Notes: generated from the letters alone by a model not told the origin. Counted from the stretch's first letter, positions 45,465 through 58,170 are shown. The stretch is 64,000 nt of DNA from Periplaneta americana (GCF_040183065.1 NC_091132.1:162400602-162464601), one strand, 5' to 3'. Made by a program: numbers and translations.

Positions 45465-45540
45465 ATGATTGTGTACGCATTCAGAAGGCTAAAGGCCATT
45501 CACATGCGATATCTTACCTTGACATAAAATTAATCTTTAT
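45465..45540 (+). pseudogene. Decayed eleventh finger of gene B
   Basis: In the pre-shift frame, 45420-45510 reads CDVCGKCFSEFGNLNDCVRI, keeping both Cys but losing both His. Nothing finger-like follows directly. Confidence 0.75.
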
Positions 45541-45737
45541 TAGTATTCGGCATTAGTCTTTATCCGTTGGGCACATTATTACTAGACTAGGAATATTTTT
45601 CTTTTCACGTTTTCTTTTCTTATAAAGTCTCATATATTCTGCACGACTGCTTCCTGCAGATATGTTTAGCTGTGTTTTACGTCTCACGCTTAGAGTTAAG
45701 TTTACTGAGTCATGTTCTCAGCATAGCAGTTCCGTAA

Positions 45738-46787
45738 GGCCCGTAACACACTTGCAGAGTTTTCGCCAGCAAGAAATGTGTTGCGAGAAAATAAAAAATT
45801 TGATAACATGGATTCAAATGGACGTCCACACACTGGAAGAGATTCTCGCTCGAGGCAAAAACCTCGCGCGAGTTTCTCGCTGGAATCGGTAGCCCAAAGA
45901 AATTTTCTTGACACAATTATCAAAGATGTTTGACCTGTATACTCTTTATGACGATTGAATGTAGAAAAAGATATCACAGATGGCGATGAATTGTATTGTT
46001 TTTATTTGAAAATGAGGAAAGATGGCTGATAATTGCACTAGAAACTTATCGAACTTGTACGATGTCACTCGTATGCCTATTTATATGATACACGGGATGA
46101 AAACTATACGAGTAAAAACACGAAACTTAAAGAAGAAATCTGGAGACAAATATCAGATTATCTGAAAATAAATAGGGCTATATTTTATTTTGATGAGATT
46201 TAATAGTATTAATTAAAGATTTGAAATAATGTATCTATATGTGTAAACAGTGTACATAATTTTAATTAGAACATAGCAAAGAATCCTCTATCATATCATG
46301 AATGGCAAAAAACTATGGTCCATTCAACCTGAAATAACGCCTAAACGTATCATCATTCAAATCGAAACCAGTGTCCAAAACTTGCTCTTATTTTCGTAAG
46401 ATACAATGTGATTTTCAGATATTTCTGGCTTTAATTTTAGGCCTACTTTTTCTTTTCATTAACAAAATATGTTCGTGTAACTTCGTTTCCTCATCACCTG
46501 AATACACAGATTCAACATAGCGTTCGTACGTAATTTGTAAAGTACGACAATATACTTACAGGTTATATATTTAAGTACAACAATATATGTAAGTACATAA
46601 CCTATAATATTTCCCCCAATTACTATAATCAGAAAAATGCTTTCTGCATGAAGGCTGTGCATAGATGATCATAGCGAGGTGTGATCTGTGATAGCGAGAA
46701 CTCGCCAATTGTGTGGAGGAAGGCTGTTCGCCTCTTTCTCGCAACACATTTCTCGCTATCGAAAACTCTTCAAGTGTGTTACGGGCC
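45738..46787. mobile_element. Non-autonomous PIF/Harbinger element
   Basis: TAA at 45735-45737 and 46788-46790 is a 3-bp target duplication. Terminal inverted repeats of about 50 bp start GGCCCGTAACACACTTG and include GAGAAATGTGTTGCGAGAAA. The 1,050-bp interior carries no recognisable transposase. Confidence 0.85.
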
Positions 46788-46790
46788 TAA

Positions 46791-47178
46791 GTCAAACAAA
46801 AATGGCCCCAATTCGTAAGAGCTGGATTAAAGCGGATTGCATTTAAAAAAATCGAATTTATTGACATATATAACTTGCAATATGTCCGATCGATCTTTTA
46901 CGGTTTAGCATAGAAAGTGGTTGAAAATCGGTAAAATTATGGAGAGTAGGTCGATTAAAGGTTTTCGAGTTATTGCTTAAACAATGTACTATTTTTTTTT
47001 TGGAATTAAAATGAACACCATTTTTGGATAGATCAATCTGTATTCTTTCATTTACATTTAATATGTTGCTATAATTATGGCAGAGGTTTTATTAGTATTC
47101 AAAAACGAAGTTGCGTCAATTCTAAGCGAAAATATGTATCATCTTAGTTACCCTCGAATAGTAGAGTTATCGATAGTT
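46791..47178. other. Unassigned intergenic sequence
   Basis: AT-rich, nothing recognised. Confidence 0.4.
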
Positions 47179-47198
47179 AGAAGAAGAAGAAGAAGAAG

Positions 47199-47228
<30 letters not shown>
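47179..47228 (+). repeat. (AGA)n microsatellite
   Basis: About 17 units; the Arg-rich or Leu-rich open frames across it are artefacts. Confidence 0.95.
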
Positions 47229-47229
<1 letters not shown>

Positions 47230-47409
47230 GGACTGCTATTCTTGCTATATGTCCCTATTATCTTTTCAAACGATAAGTTATTCAAGCTATGAGATGACAA
47301 CATGGATATAATGAAGTAGTGGGACCTTAATGTGAGAGAGAAACCGAAGTATTTCGGACGAACCTGTCTAGAGCCGCTATATGAATCACAAGTTTGTTGC
47401 AAGCTTAAT

Positions 47410-47690
47410 CCCGGTTTTCACAAGCCGAACTTCTCTAGAATCGCGTCCTCCAAAACACAGGCGAGAGACCATTGAAAGACGATGTCTATGGAAAGCGTTT
47501 CTCAAATTCTCGTCAGCTCAGGATTCACGCACACCTACACTGAGGCAAGAAACCATTGAAATACGATGTAGGTTGAAAGAGCTATGCGGAATCGGGAAGT
47601 CCAAAAACATCATAAGGTCCTTCACACAAGAGAAATGTCTTTCAGATGTGATATTGCGAAATATGTTTCATATATCAGGATAATCTAAAT
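47410..47690 (+). pseudogene. Decayed C2H2 zinc-finger array
   Basis: The + strand retains TGERPLK, YGKRFSNSRQLRIHAHLH and a further linker-like GAAACCATTGAAATACGATG, then CACACAAGAGAAATGTCTTTC. Zinc-binding Cys are lost (Asp, Tyr) and stops occur. It is about 2 kb downstream of gene B, so it may be the displaced end of gene B's array or a separate dead gene. Confidence 0.75.
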
Positions 47691-47869
47691 AGTAATATGT
47701 GTTTACACACAGATCTGCGTCTACGTTAATTTTTTCTGGAAATTAGAACCTTTAATACACCTGTCCAAGTAAGAGTTTTTTTTTATCGAGACTGCTTATT
47801 CGGTAACAACAACCACCACAAGCGGAAGAGAAGCCGTCTGCGCAACACATTCACAGTTTTGCCACCAAG

Positions 47870-48096
47870 TGAAAATAAATTTTCAGAAACATTTAATAGT
47901 ATACAGTACACTCCTAACCGCAAAACTGTTCCTTCTGTTTGGAAGATCCACCATATATGAAATGACGGGGGCGAAACAAGAGGATGCACCACCTCTATTG
48001 GAAACGCCGCGTAAAAAGCGTCCGAACCGTCCTCCACCATTTCCGAATTTTGATGAATTTACTATGGAGGCATTGCGAAAAATAATTCATAAGTAG
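47870..48096 (+). pseudogene. Mariner-like transposase N-terminal fragment
   Basis: The peptide GRSTIYEMTGAKQEDAPPLL, PRKKRPNRPPPFPNFDEFTM, EALRKIIHK resembles the linker after the helix-turn-helix of intron-containing mariner-like transposases. The open frame stops at 48096 and no catalytic part follows. Low certainty. Confidence 0.4.
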
Positions 48097-49920
48097 TTTT
48101 TTCTTGCAACACAATTGGTATCCTTATTGTTACAAGTTAGTAGGCTATATTTTAATACAGTGTAAATATACGTTTTGTAATGTAATTAATGTAACACAAA
48201 ATAATATAATAAAGACAATGTAATATATATTATATTATAATACATCTTCTTATTTATATAAACGACAATGTGGATATGTATGTATGTATATACGTACTCT
48301 GTACAAATCTTGGGTACACGTTTTGACTGATAGTTGCCAAAGTTTGCAGATTTAACTTTAGTAACTAGGAGAAGAACATAGACTTCACTAAAATTGGACA
48401 GGTGGACGTTAAATTATTGAAAGCAATAAAAATTAGAAAGAAATATGAACAAGCAGGCATATATAATATCAGTTTGACGTCATCCAATCACAAATCAGAA
48501 ACATGGTGACATACATCTTCCCCCATTGTAAATACGACTATATTGCTACTGAAATATTAAATAAAATAACATTAAATTAAAATTACATCAATGAGGGACG
48601 ATCTGTTTATTGAATGTAGCATCTGGCATGAATATACAATATAATATGACATTAATCACAATTTTCTTTAATATTTAAGAATTCAAAATCAAACATAATA
48701 GGCAGCAAACATGAAAGTTGATAATATGTAAATTCAACGACTTTACTACATAGCTTTCCCTAGAATAGTGGTGGAGCCAAAGGCTTTGATGTATGGGGAC
48801 TTGAGTTCGAACCTGAGGTTAATTGATACTAATTTTTATTATGTTCATAATTTATTTACATTATTTTAAATACGTTATTTTATATGACATAAAAGGGATT
48901 TTACTACATACATAATATATCCGTAATATTTTATTTATGCTATCTCAAACAAAGTTACCATACAATTATGTAAGTGTACGTAAGTTCACTGAAAATAACA
49001 GTATATTAATTCTAAAATACCTTTCAAAATAATATTGTTCATGTCTGAATAGGGATATTTCACAGTAACTAACGTAATATTCATATATAAATTGCGGATA
49101 GTTACATGAGATATAACAAATGCTGTTATCTTTATATTAGTACCATATTCTTTAGTACATAAAGCTCTATTGATGGAATTAAAAAGAACGTTTTAAATTT
49201 CAATTCTATTTATATAGTACTCATTTTAGTTAGTGTGACAAACGTAACATTTTATTAGCTTCTGAAAACAGAGACATAAACTAAATAATTTTTCTGTGAT
49301 TTGGTTGTTTACAAAATGAAACTATAAATTGCATGATTAATAATGTGTTTTAGATAAGCTTCGTTGAAAATTTCATATTTCAATTATGAATAGGTCACTC
49401 AGTATATGAATATCTGTCAATACATGTGTGTGACTAATGTAACAAAAAGTAACATGCACAAAAATAACTTAATACGCATTTACTGGACAAGTTTTACTAC
49501 TTAGTAAGATGAATAGCATTACATATGCCATCTAAGTTTTCGTATCTGCAAGTTTTTACATTGAATAATATATTAATAGATAATACTTAATATCCTTATG
49601 GAAACAGACACTCCTACGGCCAGAATCTTAGAACATTTCATATCTGTTGCAGCTGCCTCCTCGTGTCCTGTATTCCTGTAGAGCAGGCGTCTCAAGGCCA
49701 ACGCATAAAAGTTGTTACACAGAGCAGATATAGATAGCGTAGTCAGCTGAAGAGATAAGCTCAATACCCGAAGATAGCCGATCGCTGATTCATATTAGAA
49801 GCATGAGCGAGCTAAGTTGTAACTGTTGCAGGAGAAATTCCACAAAGCTGCACTTTTGAGTTGTACTGTCACAATAGACGGTTGTTTTCGAAAGGAATAA
49901 AATTTCGTAAGTCGTTTGCA
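48097..49920. other. Long AT-rich intergenic stretch
   Basis: No exon, RNA gene or repeat family recognised. Confidence 0.5.

Positions 49921-49962
<42 letters not shown>
49921..49962 (+). repeat. (TAA)n microsatellite
   Basis: About 13 units, AT-rich flanks. Confidence 0.95.
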
Positions 49963-51055
49963 GTATTTTCTAATTATATATTATGAGTAAAAAGAAGACA
50001 TCTGAAGCATGAAGAACCATACATGTTACGTAATTATTCAAGTACAAGGAACTGGCTACCCTATCCCATTACCTCCTGGCCTAGTTGCCTCATAAGTGGT
50101 GCCTGTTGATATCACATGTGAGGTTCAGGCCTGTCTTCGGACGGTTGACTAACAACAAAATATTTCATTTCTAGAAAATGGTTTTTGGTATCTCTCTTTT
50201 TTTTAAGTTCATACTATGTTGAATAAAATAAAATTCAATTAAATAATAATAATAAAATTAGAATTAAACTTGTTGATTGTTAAGGTACATATTCTTATGA
50301 TATGTCCTCTCAAATTCTTTTCTCAAGTCCTTCAGTACTTCATTATATTATGTTCAAATTAGGTAACGATTTTAGATTAATAAAGTGGTAACAGTTATCC
50401 ACTGAAACTTGCAACTCCCACAATTTCGCTTTCCCTGTAAAAGCTTTTATTTGTTCATACATTTGCGGTAATAAGAACATTCTTTCTTCGGAGATGGAGA
50501 CAAAATCGTTGCGGTTACAGATGTCTATTCAAACGTCGCGGTCAATGACGTCATCCGGAGACACACGAACTGCTCCCGCATCTTGTTTCACTCTTACATA
50601 AAAAAAAAAGAGAGAGAGAGGAGGAAGTGCTCCGAGGAGGCCCTATTGAGACGTCTGCTGTAGAGGGTAATGTAAAGATATCCTTGTTTCACTACACTGT
50701 GTCATGCCTTTATTCCGTGTATGGACGTAACTTGAGCAAACATTTCCGAGTTCATTCTCATCATATTCCATATTAGATAGGGGTGTACACAAGCAATTAA
50801 CTGAATTCCGGGTCACGAAAGTACGTACTGTGTATTATATGGAAATGAGATCGTCGATGCCTTAGCCTAAAGATAGGATCAGCCTAGACATTGCGAGTAA
50901 TTTCCTCACTTCATTAATGACGTTATTCATATTTTTAAATAACCCCTAACATTTCGTTTCAACAATTGAACTGACATTTCAACTGTCAAACCATGGTTTT
51001 ACAACAAAAATAATACTCGGGAAGAAGTAAACTTATTTCATAGTGTTCTCTTTAA
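49963..51055. other. Intergenic, mostly unassigned
   Basis: Contains a family R repeat copy (50045-50150). The rest shows nothing I recognise. Confidence 0.4.
50045..50150 (+). repeat. Interspersed repeat, family R
   Basis: TAGTTGCCTCATAAGTGGTG, CACATGTGAGGTTCAGGCCT, GTCTTCGGACGGTTGACT: same order of blocks as 35290-35555. Confidence 0.6.
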
Positions 51056-51357
51056 CCCCTTCAAGCCTGATGTACATTATAATGTACATTGTTTCTTTTT
51101 TGGAATGTCTTCGATACTTTTAAATATTTTGAAAAATTCATTGTGATAGAAATGAAGAATATTATTTTTGAAACATTTCTATACCTGAATTAAAAATAAA
51201 ATTAAACATTTTAGGGCCCCAGGGGTCAAAATTGCCCCCAAATTTTGATTTTCTTTGAAGACTTGATTTGGGATTTTTTGGATCCCCAGAATGATCATGT
51301 GACCAGTTTTTTTTTTTTTTTTTCAAATTTTTTAATATAAATTCGGGACTAAAGGGG
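51056..51357. mobile_element. TTAA-flanked MITE
   Basis: TTAA at 51052-51055 and 51358-51361, with short inverted ends CCCCTTCAAGCCTGA and TCGGGACTAAAGGGG. About 300 bp, T-rich, non-coding. It contains the palindrome AATGTACATTATAATGTACATT-like near 51070. Confidence 0.7.
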
Positions 51358-51734
51358 TTAATAAACTTTGACCCCGGAATATTTGTTCCATATTATTAAT
51401 ATCACACTTCTCTAAATACCGTAGATGTGGTGAATTTGAAGATTTAAATCACATATTATTAAGATGTTCAAGAATAACAACAAAATATTACTGTGCGTGA
51501 AATATAACGCTTTTGGAACAGGACCATGGAACATTCGGACTTTGTTGCATAATGAAGAATAATTCACAGCCAAGACACTAAAACGACACATTGTCCGATG
51601 CAAAATGAAGATACTAACAAACTTACGTTAAACAAACGAATGTGATTATTAAGTAAGCAGAAGCTTTATCATTTTACTCGGATGCTAATATTGGTTAATA
51701 TAAATAAAAATGAATGTGACAGAAACATTGTTGT

Positions 51735-51915
51735 TATTCAGTCAACAGTCCGAAGAGAGGTCTGAACCTCACAAGAGACACCAACAAGGTAGCACTTATG
51801 AGGCAACTAGGCCAGCAGATAATGAGGTATGGTGGCCAGTTCCTTTCCCCCTCCATTGCATACATCGCCGATTGGCTACATATTAGGCTACACTAATCAG
51901 ACTTCAGATACATAC
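51735..51915 (-). repeat. Interspersed repeat, family R
   Basis: Reverse complement of the blocks in 50045-50150 (GTCCGAAGAGAGGTCTGAAC, ATGAGGCAACTAGGCC), with extra GATTGGCTACATATTAGGCT sequence. Confidence 0.6.
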
Positions 51916-52094
51916 AAACAATATGTTTTTCCTCTGACATATCGTGAAGTGAGATGTAATACTGCCTAATAATAGATGTACTAGCCTTTCAGAATCTCTG
52001 AATCTTCTACTGGCAGCTGTCGTACGCAAAACGAAGATTCCTTTCTTAACAAATTATTTACGTAACTTACCTTACCAGTACTGTTTAAATGCGC

Positions 52095-52095
<1 letters not shown>

Positions 52096-52163
<68 letters not shown>
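52096..52163 (+). repeat. (TTA)22 microsatellite
   Basis: About 22 units; reads as poly-Asn on the reverse strand, an artefact. Confidence 0.95.
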
Positions 52164-52566
52164 TAGTTCCGTGGCCACGGCATACTTGATCGCACAGAAA
52201 GCTGTTCAGCAAATATTGGAATCGCATTTGTAACATTCTCTACTTCGAAGTCGTAAGGAATACCATGAAGTCAGTTTACTTTCACATTATTACGTCATAG
52301 AGGCAAGTCTTTGCCCGTGGATATTATCAATTTTTACCTTAAGTGTAGGTATACTGGGGAATTATCTAATTATGATTCCATTCATTCACCATTTTGTTCT
52401 ACAATGCATGCTATTTTTAAGGTAGTTGTACGGTATTATTTGTAGGTTATATGTTACACTATGTAACGGCACTTGCAGAAATTTTGTAGATCGTTTAAAT
52501 TGAATATAATTCTTTCGTATGATATTTCATATTTTAAAATACGGCATTCATTTAAGTAAGACATAC

Positions 52567-53642
52567 TTACTGGCTTTTAAGGAACCCGGAGGTTCATTTC
52601 CGCCCTCAAATAAGCCCGCCATTGGCCCCTATCCTGAGCAAGATTAATCCATTCTCTATCATCATATCCCACTTCCCTCAAATCCATTTTACTATTGTCT
52701 TCCCATCCACGTCTCGGCTTCCCCAAAGGTCTTTTTCCCTCCGGCCTCCCACCTAACACTCTATATGCATTTCTGGATTCGCCCATACGTGCTACATGCC
52801 CTGCCCATCTCAAACGTCTGGATTTAATGTTCCTAATTATGGCAGCTGAAGAATACAATGCGTGGAGTTCTGTGTTGTGTAACTTTCTACATTCTCCTGT
52901 AACTTCATCCCTCTTAGCCCCAAATTTTTTTCCTAAGCACCTTATTCTCAAACACCCTTAACCTATGTTCCTCTCTCAAAGTGAGAGTCCAAGTTTCACA
53001 ACCATAAAGAACAATGTCTCGGTCTCCCCAAAGGTTTTTCCCTCAAGCCTCCCAACTAACACTTTATATGCATTTCTGGATTCGCCCATACGTGCTACAT
53101 GCCCTGTCCATCTCAAACGTTTGGATTTAATGTTCCTAATTATGGCAGGTGAAGAATACAATGCGTGGAGTTCTGTGTTGTGTAACTTTCTCCATTCTCC
53201 TGTAACTTCATCCCTCTTAGCCCCAAATATTTTCCTAAGCACCTTATTCTCAAGCATCCTTAACCTATGTTTCTCTCTCAAAGTGACAGTCCAAATTTCA
53301 CAACCATAAAGAACAACCGGTAATATAACTGTTTTATAAATTCTAACTTTCAGATTTTTTGACAACAGACTGGATGATAAAAGCTTCTCAACCGAATAAT
53401 AACAGGCATTTCCCATATTTATTCTGTGTTTAATTTCCTCCGGAGTATCATTTGTATTTGTTACTGTTGCTCCAAGATATTTGAACTTCTCCACCTCTTC
53501 GAAAGATAAATTTCCAATTTTTATATTTCCATTTCGTACAATATTCTCGTCACGAGACATAATCATATACTCTGTCTTTTCGGGATTTACTTCCAAACCT
53601 ATCTCTTTACTTGCTTCCAGTAAAATTCCCGTGTTTTCCCCA
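52567..53642 (-). mobile_element. LINE 3' fragment (family L) with internal tandem duplication
   Basis: The reverse strand reads from [11 protein letters not shown]-equivalent DNA (53642) through [36 protein letters not shown] and RLRWTGHVARMGESRNAY to GKTFGETET at about 53013. It then jumps back to the LREKHR region and repeats about 330 bp before running to NLRVP and the tail at 52567. Both copies share the rare variant SSxAIIRN (ATGGCA in place of ATGTCA). Confidence 0.85.
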
Positions 53643-53663
53643 ATAACAGAAATACTCAGTCAA

Positions 53664-53908
53664 GTAGGTTATTTTACGACGCTTTATCAACATCTTAGGT
53701 TATTTAGCGTCTGAATGAGATGAAGGTGATAATGCCAGAGAAATGAGTCCGGGGTCCAGCACCGAAAGTTACCCAACATTTGCTCATATTGGGTTGAGGA
53801 AAAACCCCGGAAAAAACCTCAACCAGGTAACTTGCCCCGGCCGGGAATCGAACCCGGGCCACCTGGTTTCGCGGCCAGACGCGCTGACCGTTACTCCAAC
53901 GGTGTGGA
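53664..53908 (-). repeat. tRNA-headed SINE, family S3
   Basis: Reverse complement of the copy at 32601-32865, with tail TTATTTTACGACGCTT and B box GGAATCGAACCC. ACTCAGTCAA on both sides is the target duplication. It landed in or next to the LINE 5' end. Confidence 0.9.
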
Positions 53909-54347
53909 CTACTCAGTCAAAGATGAAACGTTTTCGAATATATTTTCGTAAAAGGTGTAGGCCTACTGCGAAATAAATGGAAAGCATGTGTGTTATGTTT
54001 CACCAAATCTGTTCCCCCTATTTAATTCAGTTACATGCCTGTAGAAAATTATCGACTGAAGATAGATTGAGAGTTGTGAAATTTTCATCATATGGAAATG
54101 TGTCTTATTATTGCACTCTTTGTAGTTACCCTGAAGGTTCCCTTACTTGAACTCTATACATAGCTGTTGGAACTAACATTTCTGTTAGGAATTGAGTTTC
54201 TGTTTCTAGATAGCTATTATTACTTTCCCAAAAGTTTAATAAGGGAGATTTTCACATATTACATCGTATTGAAGTGTACCAAATTCAGTTTTGCCATCAG
54301 TGATATCCTTATGGAAGCGATAATGGTTTCAGTAGATACCGTATAAT

Positions 54348-56028
54348 CAGGGCCGTCGACAGGATTTATGGGCCCCTGTGCAATATTGTGCTCGGGCCCT
54401 GTTGAAAAAAAAAGTTAAAAGTTGCAAGTTACCAATTATTATGACCATAATAATTATTTGCAAAATAAATAAAAGATAACCCCATACATAGATACGAATC
54501 TAAAAATATACACTTTTGTTACATTGAAAACATTTAGCAAAACTTCACATTAGCACTATATATTACGCTTCTTTTTCAGTAGGGCCTACATAGTATGTTT
54601 CGTGACGAAACTTTCGTCTTTTCGTTGTCATTTGTTTCGTTTTCGTAAAACACTTTGACTTCATTGATGCAAAATCATCAATTACATCATCAAAATTTAA
54701 AGACGTAGCAAGGTCGCTTTCCAGACTAAGGAGGCCAAGGTTACTCAGTCGTTCTTGACACATTGTTACTCTGAATAATTTTTATTTCCTTCATTTTGTT
54801 TGAAGTTGGTTTGAAATTGAGTGTTGCTTGTGAAGGCGCAGAAAATAAACCAATGTCAAGCCCGTCTGTTCAGGTTGTCAAAAATGAAGACAGTTCATGC
54901 TTAGAAGTGAATACCGATGGTTGTGGCTGTCTAGAAAAAAATTCTGATAACAATAGTATTGAATCAGAACAAGCAAACAATAGTAAAAATGATGTGTTAA
55001 TATGTGCAAGTGAGTTATGGCAAGTAACATGCGACCTTGGAAAACAAAAAATTGCAGACAAATTGTGTCACCGAATGTGTTGTTCGAAAAAGTACCCCCA
55101 ACCTGCCTAATAACCTTCTAAGTGGCGGAACAAGAGCTTTTCCAGTATTATTTTCAAAACTCAAGAATGGAGAATGTGTTCCCAGAGACTGGCTAATGTG
55201 GAGTGAAACAAATCAGTCAATGCACTATTTTCCCTGATTTGTATCACTTCACACTAGCCAGTCTCTGGGAACACATTCTCCATTCTTCAGTTTTGAAAAT
55301 ACTGTAATACTGTTTTTGGAAAGGCTCTTGTTTTCGAACAACACATTCAATGACATAATTTGTCTGCTACTTTTTAGTTTTCCAAGATCGCTCAATTTCA
55401 CACCAACTTCAAACAAAGTTCTACTCCATTTCTTAATCTCTTCCCATTTTTCTGTCTCTCCTTGCACTTCTCAGCTCCTGGCTTATGCTTCTACTTGTCC
55501 ATTGTCCACTGGTAACACAGAATTTACTAGAAAAACAACGAAAAGACGAAAGTTTCGTCACGAAACATACTATGTAGGCCCTACTCAAAAGGAAACGTAA
55601 TCCTCCGGCTTGGATTTGGGATAGTCCACTAGCATATTGCGGTGGGCCGGCAGGGGTTGGTAGTTAAGAGGACAAACCAATTGAACGTGTTCCGTACAAG
55701 CGACGGTAACAAATTTCAGGCAAATCCCGGAGCCCTCAAGTGTCGTGTCGATGATTGTTAACATCGGAAACCGATATTCTATTACCGGTACACAAAAGTT
55801 AAACGTTTCCATAATGAACTGGTAATTGGTATTAATTCTACTATTGTTGGTTAATATGTCAGATTCATGTAACAAATGTTCTTACAAAATTTTATAGTAC
55901 CGGTATGTATCTGTGAATAATTATTCATGATAATAAAAAGTAATCACACTCACTTAATCTGATGGGCCCTTACTGCTCACGGGCCCATATGCACTTGCCC
56001 CCTTTGTCCCCCCTTCTCGGCGGCCCTG
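54348..56028. mobile_element. hAT element rearranged as a fold-back
   Basis: A perfect 8-bp duplication, CGTATAAT, lies at 54340-54347 and 56029-56036, with termini CAGGGCCGTCGACAGG and CTTCTCGGCGGCCCTG. Coding relics: reverse strand ERLSNLGLLSLESDLATSLN, FDDVIDDFASMK (hAT C-terminus) at 54563-54763, and forward strand FSKLKNGECVPRDWLMWSET near 55150, typical of the N-terminal region of ZMYM-like hAT transposases. The same N-terminal segment recurs inverted at 55242-55467. Confidence 0.85.
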
Positions 56029-56036
56029 CGTATAAT

Positions 56037-56850
56037 TGTTTCCTTATCAATATATCTCAACATATGCATGAGCTCAAGTAACACTTCAATTTGTAAGATT
56101 ATATTTTTGATCACGATATACTGTTAAATCTAAACACATCCCAAGGTACATTAACTTTATATGCATTAACCTGATAAATGAAATGAAACAAAAATGTGAT
56201 GTAATATGCAATTGATTTTAAATGTAGCGTATTTACGACGAAATGAATGTCGTAAGAAAAACAATTTTGATTTTTAAAAAAACAGCCATAGTACAAAAAC
56301 ATAAATTTTCAGGCGTAACAAACTACTATCTAGTGTGAGTTGACACCTCAAGTATGAAATTCATCATGCCATTTCTTAAGGTGTTGTAGAAAGTTGGGAA
56401 AACTGAAGTACATTTACCTCTATAACTTATATTGTCTCATAGAAATACATGTGTAAATGTAGGTAACTTTGGACAATGGTTGTTTTAAGAAAAAAATACT
56501 TTGTTGTGACTGAAGTGCACCTCTCCTTTAATCTTCTTTTTCTTTGTTGTATCTGTTTCTTCTCCTTTCGTTGCTCACATTCCTTCCAAGGGGTTACTTC
56601 TGCACCTAAAGATGACTCCATAACTAATACAACAATTCACGTGCTAAAGTATTTTTCTCTAAAGTGGCAGTAAGAAGCAGTACTGCCAGTCTACTACAGT
56701 TTAAAATTGTATGGATAAATGTTTGAAGATGGTGTGAATGGGATATTTGTAAATGTTACCATCATCCTGGGTAGACAATGACTGTTTCACAAAAAAAAAA
56801 GTTTTTGGACTATGGTTGTTTTATGAAAATCACTGAAAATGTATATTCCT
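56037..56850. other. Unassigned intergenic sequence
   Basis: AT-rich, nothing recognised. Confidence 0.4.
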
Positions 56851-56867
56851 ATAACATAGGTCTATTG

Positions 56868-57454
56868 TAAGGATTCGTAACAAGCTGTTTTTTTACAGTG
56901 ATGGATTTTTAGCCCTTCGCTCAACCCGCAAGCTGGAGGACCACCCCTTATAGCCTGTCCAAAACTGCTTATTCATTATCATTATATTCGCAGCTACCCT
57001 CCAGTTATGTGAAACTTGGACTCTCACTTTGAGAGAGGAACAGAGATTAAGGGTTTTTGAGAATAAGGCTCTTAGGAAAATATTTGGGGCTAAGAGGGAT
57101 GAAGTTACAGAAGAATGGAGAAAGTTACAAACGCAGAACTGCACACATTGTATTCTTCACCTGACATAATTAGAAACATTAAATCCAGACGTTTGAGATG
57201 GGCAGGGCATGTAGCACGTTTGGGCGAATCCAGAAATGCATGTAGGGTGTTAGTTGGGAGGATGGAGGGAAAAAGACCTCTGGGGAGGCCGAGACGTAGA
57301 TGGGAGGATAATATTAAAATGGATTTGAGGGAAGTGGGATATGATGATAAAGACTGGATTAATGTTGCACAGGATAGGGGCCGATGGCAGGCTTATGTGA
57401 GGGCGGCAATGAACCTACGGGTTCCTTAAAGGCCATTTGTAAGTGAGTAAGTAA
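56868..57454 (+). mobile_element. Chimeric LINE insertion with 17-bp target duplication
   Basis: ATAACATAGGTCTATTG at 56851-56867 and 57455-57471 brackets the insertion. Positions 57006-57454 are a family L tail ([43 protein letters not shown]-like end). Positions 56868-57005 are unrelated sequence (CTCAACCCGCAAGCTGGAGG) fused at its 5' side. Confidence 0.85.
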
Positions 57455-57947
57455 ATAACATAGGTCTATTGTGTTTTTTCCCCTAATAACTAATTCAGTG
57501 GACGGCCGCTACAATGTGCTCACCATATGCTTAATATCTAAAATTTGCATTTTTTTTTTTTTTTGGATTATGGTTCTTTTTTTTTTTTTAATTCCTTCAA
57601 TTATCTCCTATTGCTGTTAACTCTTATGCAAGTCAGAGCATGTTAGTAAAGAGTTTAATTCGTGTAATGTGTATTAAAATGTTACTAGAGTATAATGCAA
57701 GGACGAAATAAAATGATATCAGCAGATTGTGTCTCTCGTTTTGAATAGTTCACTCTTTCCTGCATAGAGTTTTCAATGTTGTGCATGTGTTTATCACTGT
57801 GGAAATAACGATAGGAATAGAAATAGACGAAATTTGTAGGTTACTGCTGCATTTGACAGTTACCATTACAATTCAAAATTAATTTATGTATAGCCTTATG
57901 AACTTTTCTATATCACATACGATTTTACTAAAGGTAAGCAGGTCACA
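57455..57947. other. Unassigned intergenic sequence
   Basis: T-rich, nothing recognised. Confidence 0.4.
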
Positions 57948-58110
57948 CGTGTCGGTTGTGAATACCAGCTATAATGGCTGGGGGGATCATCGTGCTAACC
58001 ACACGATACCTCCATTCTGGTTGGATGATCGTCCACCTCTGCTTCGGCATGTGGGCGTGAGGCCAGCAGCCAGCTAGACCCTTCACGGGCTGTAGCACCA
58101 CGGATTATTA
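57948..58110 (+). repeat. SINE S1, body fragment
   Basis: Starts GTCGGTTGTGAATACCAGCT and ends GCTGTAGCACCACGGATTAT. It lacks the tRNA head and lies 60 bp before gene C's start exon. Confidence 0.8.
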
Positions 58111-58170
58111 TAGGTCATATGTGTACCTATATTAACAGCAAACGGGTAATTTTCTGACACTGTTTTCAGT

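Noticed and set aside
47148-47402. Poly-Leu/poly-Arg frames
   Set aside because: Produced by the (AGA)n microsatellite.
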